NCBI GenBank assembly: GCA_013153675.1
Contig: JAADEA010000051.1
Location: 1 to 6,804 of the forward strand
Source of the DNA: Campylobacterota bacterium
GTDB taxonomy: Bacteria > Campylobacterota > Campylobacteria > Campylobacterales > Sulfurovaceae
Reading direction: 5' to 3'
Length of the DNA: 6,804 nucleotides
In this document: in pieces, positions 6,765 to 6,804 of the stretch
How the letters are laid out: the number at the start of each line of letters is the position of its first letter
Numbering within the stretch: the first letter of the stretch is position 1
The notes under the pieces: model-generated
Database searches by the model: none
What the model saw: the letters and a program-made list of their open reading frames with translations, nothing else
What the model was told of the DNA's origin: nothing
Program-made: the position numbers and the translations under genes

Positions 6765-6804
6765 TGAAGAGATATTTAGGAGTAAAGAAAGTTTTACGAA
6801 TCTA
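6764..6804 (+). CDS. Possible start of a third operon gene (partial, unknown)
   Basis: A GTG at 6764-6766 shares one base with the hspR TAG stop and opens a frame that stays open to the window edge, reading MKRYLGVKKVLRI if GTG initiates. GAGGA at 6753-6757 lies 6 bases upstream, a normal ribosome-site spacing. No ATG occurs in the remaining sequence. The overlap would imply translational coupling with hspR. Thirteen codons do not allow recognition. In Campylobacter a KefB-type antiporter follows hspR, but this charged N-terminus does not look like the hydrophobic start of one. Confidence 0.45.
   Translation, partial: MKRYLGVKKVLRI

Overview
The window is AT-rich (by eye roughly one third G+C) and densely packed, with six complete protein-coding genes and partial coding sequence likely at both edges. 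The proteins point to Campylobacterota (Epsilonproteobacteria): PurH, CbpA and HspR look very much like the Campylobacter/Sulfurimonas-type proteins, and a cbpA-hspR pair is the usual arrangement in that phylum. Genus cannot be fixed from the sequence alone. I see no tRNA, rRNA, CRISPR array, insertion sequence or prophage, and no non-coding stretch longer than about 100 bases.

Layout. (1) 58-3061, + strand: a gspE/pilB-type assembly ATPase followed after 10 bases by a gspF/pilC-type inner-membrane platform protein, the motor half of a type II secretion, type IV pilus or DNA-uptake machine. (2) 3058-3777, - strand: kdsB, which activates Kdo for LPS; its stop codon overlaps the stop of gspF by 4 bases inside a short perfect inverted repeat. 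(3) 3778-3857: an 80-base divergent promoter region in which two exact TATAAT boxes face outward, each lying about where the other's -35 would be. (4) 3858-5390, + strand: purH, the bifunctional enzyme for the last two steps of IMP synthesis. (5) 5391-5492: a control region with TTGACA, an 18-base spacer and an extended -10 TGATATAAT, overlapped at the -35 by a HAIR-like inverted repeat (the HspR operator type). (6) 5493-6764, + strand: cbpA (zinc-finger-less DnaJ co-chaperone) and hspR (MerR-family heat-shock repressor). An open frame starting with GTG overlaps the hspR stop by one base and runs off the window.

How it works together. The clearest regulatory story is the cbpA-hspR operon: a near-consensus housekeeping promoter under a HAIR-like operator, with the repressor encoded as the second gene, which implies negative autoregulation. 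The same inverted repeat, extended to 8 bp and followed by seven T residues, might also end purH transcription. The remaining genes are housekeeping or envelope functions without an obvious link. I found no new defence, mobile or biosynthetic system; the points worth a second look are regulatory architecture and a few residue changes in PurH.
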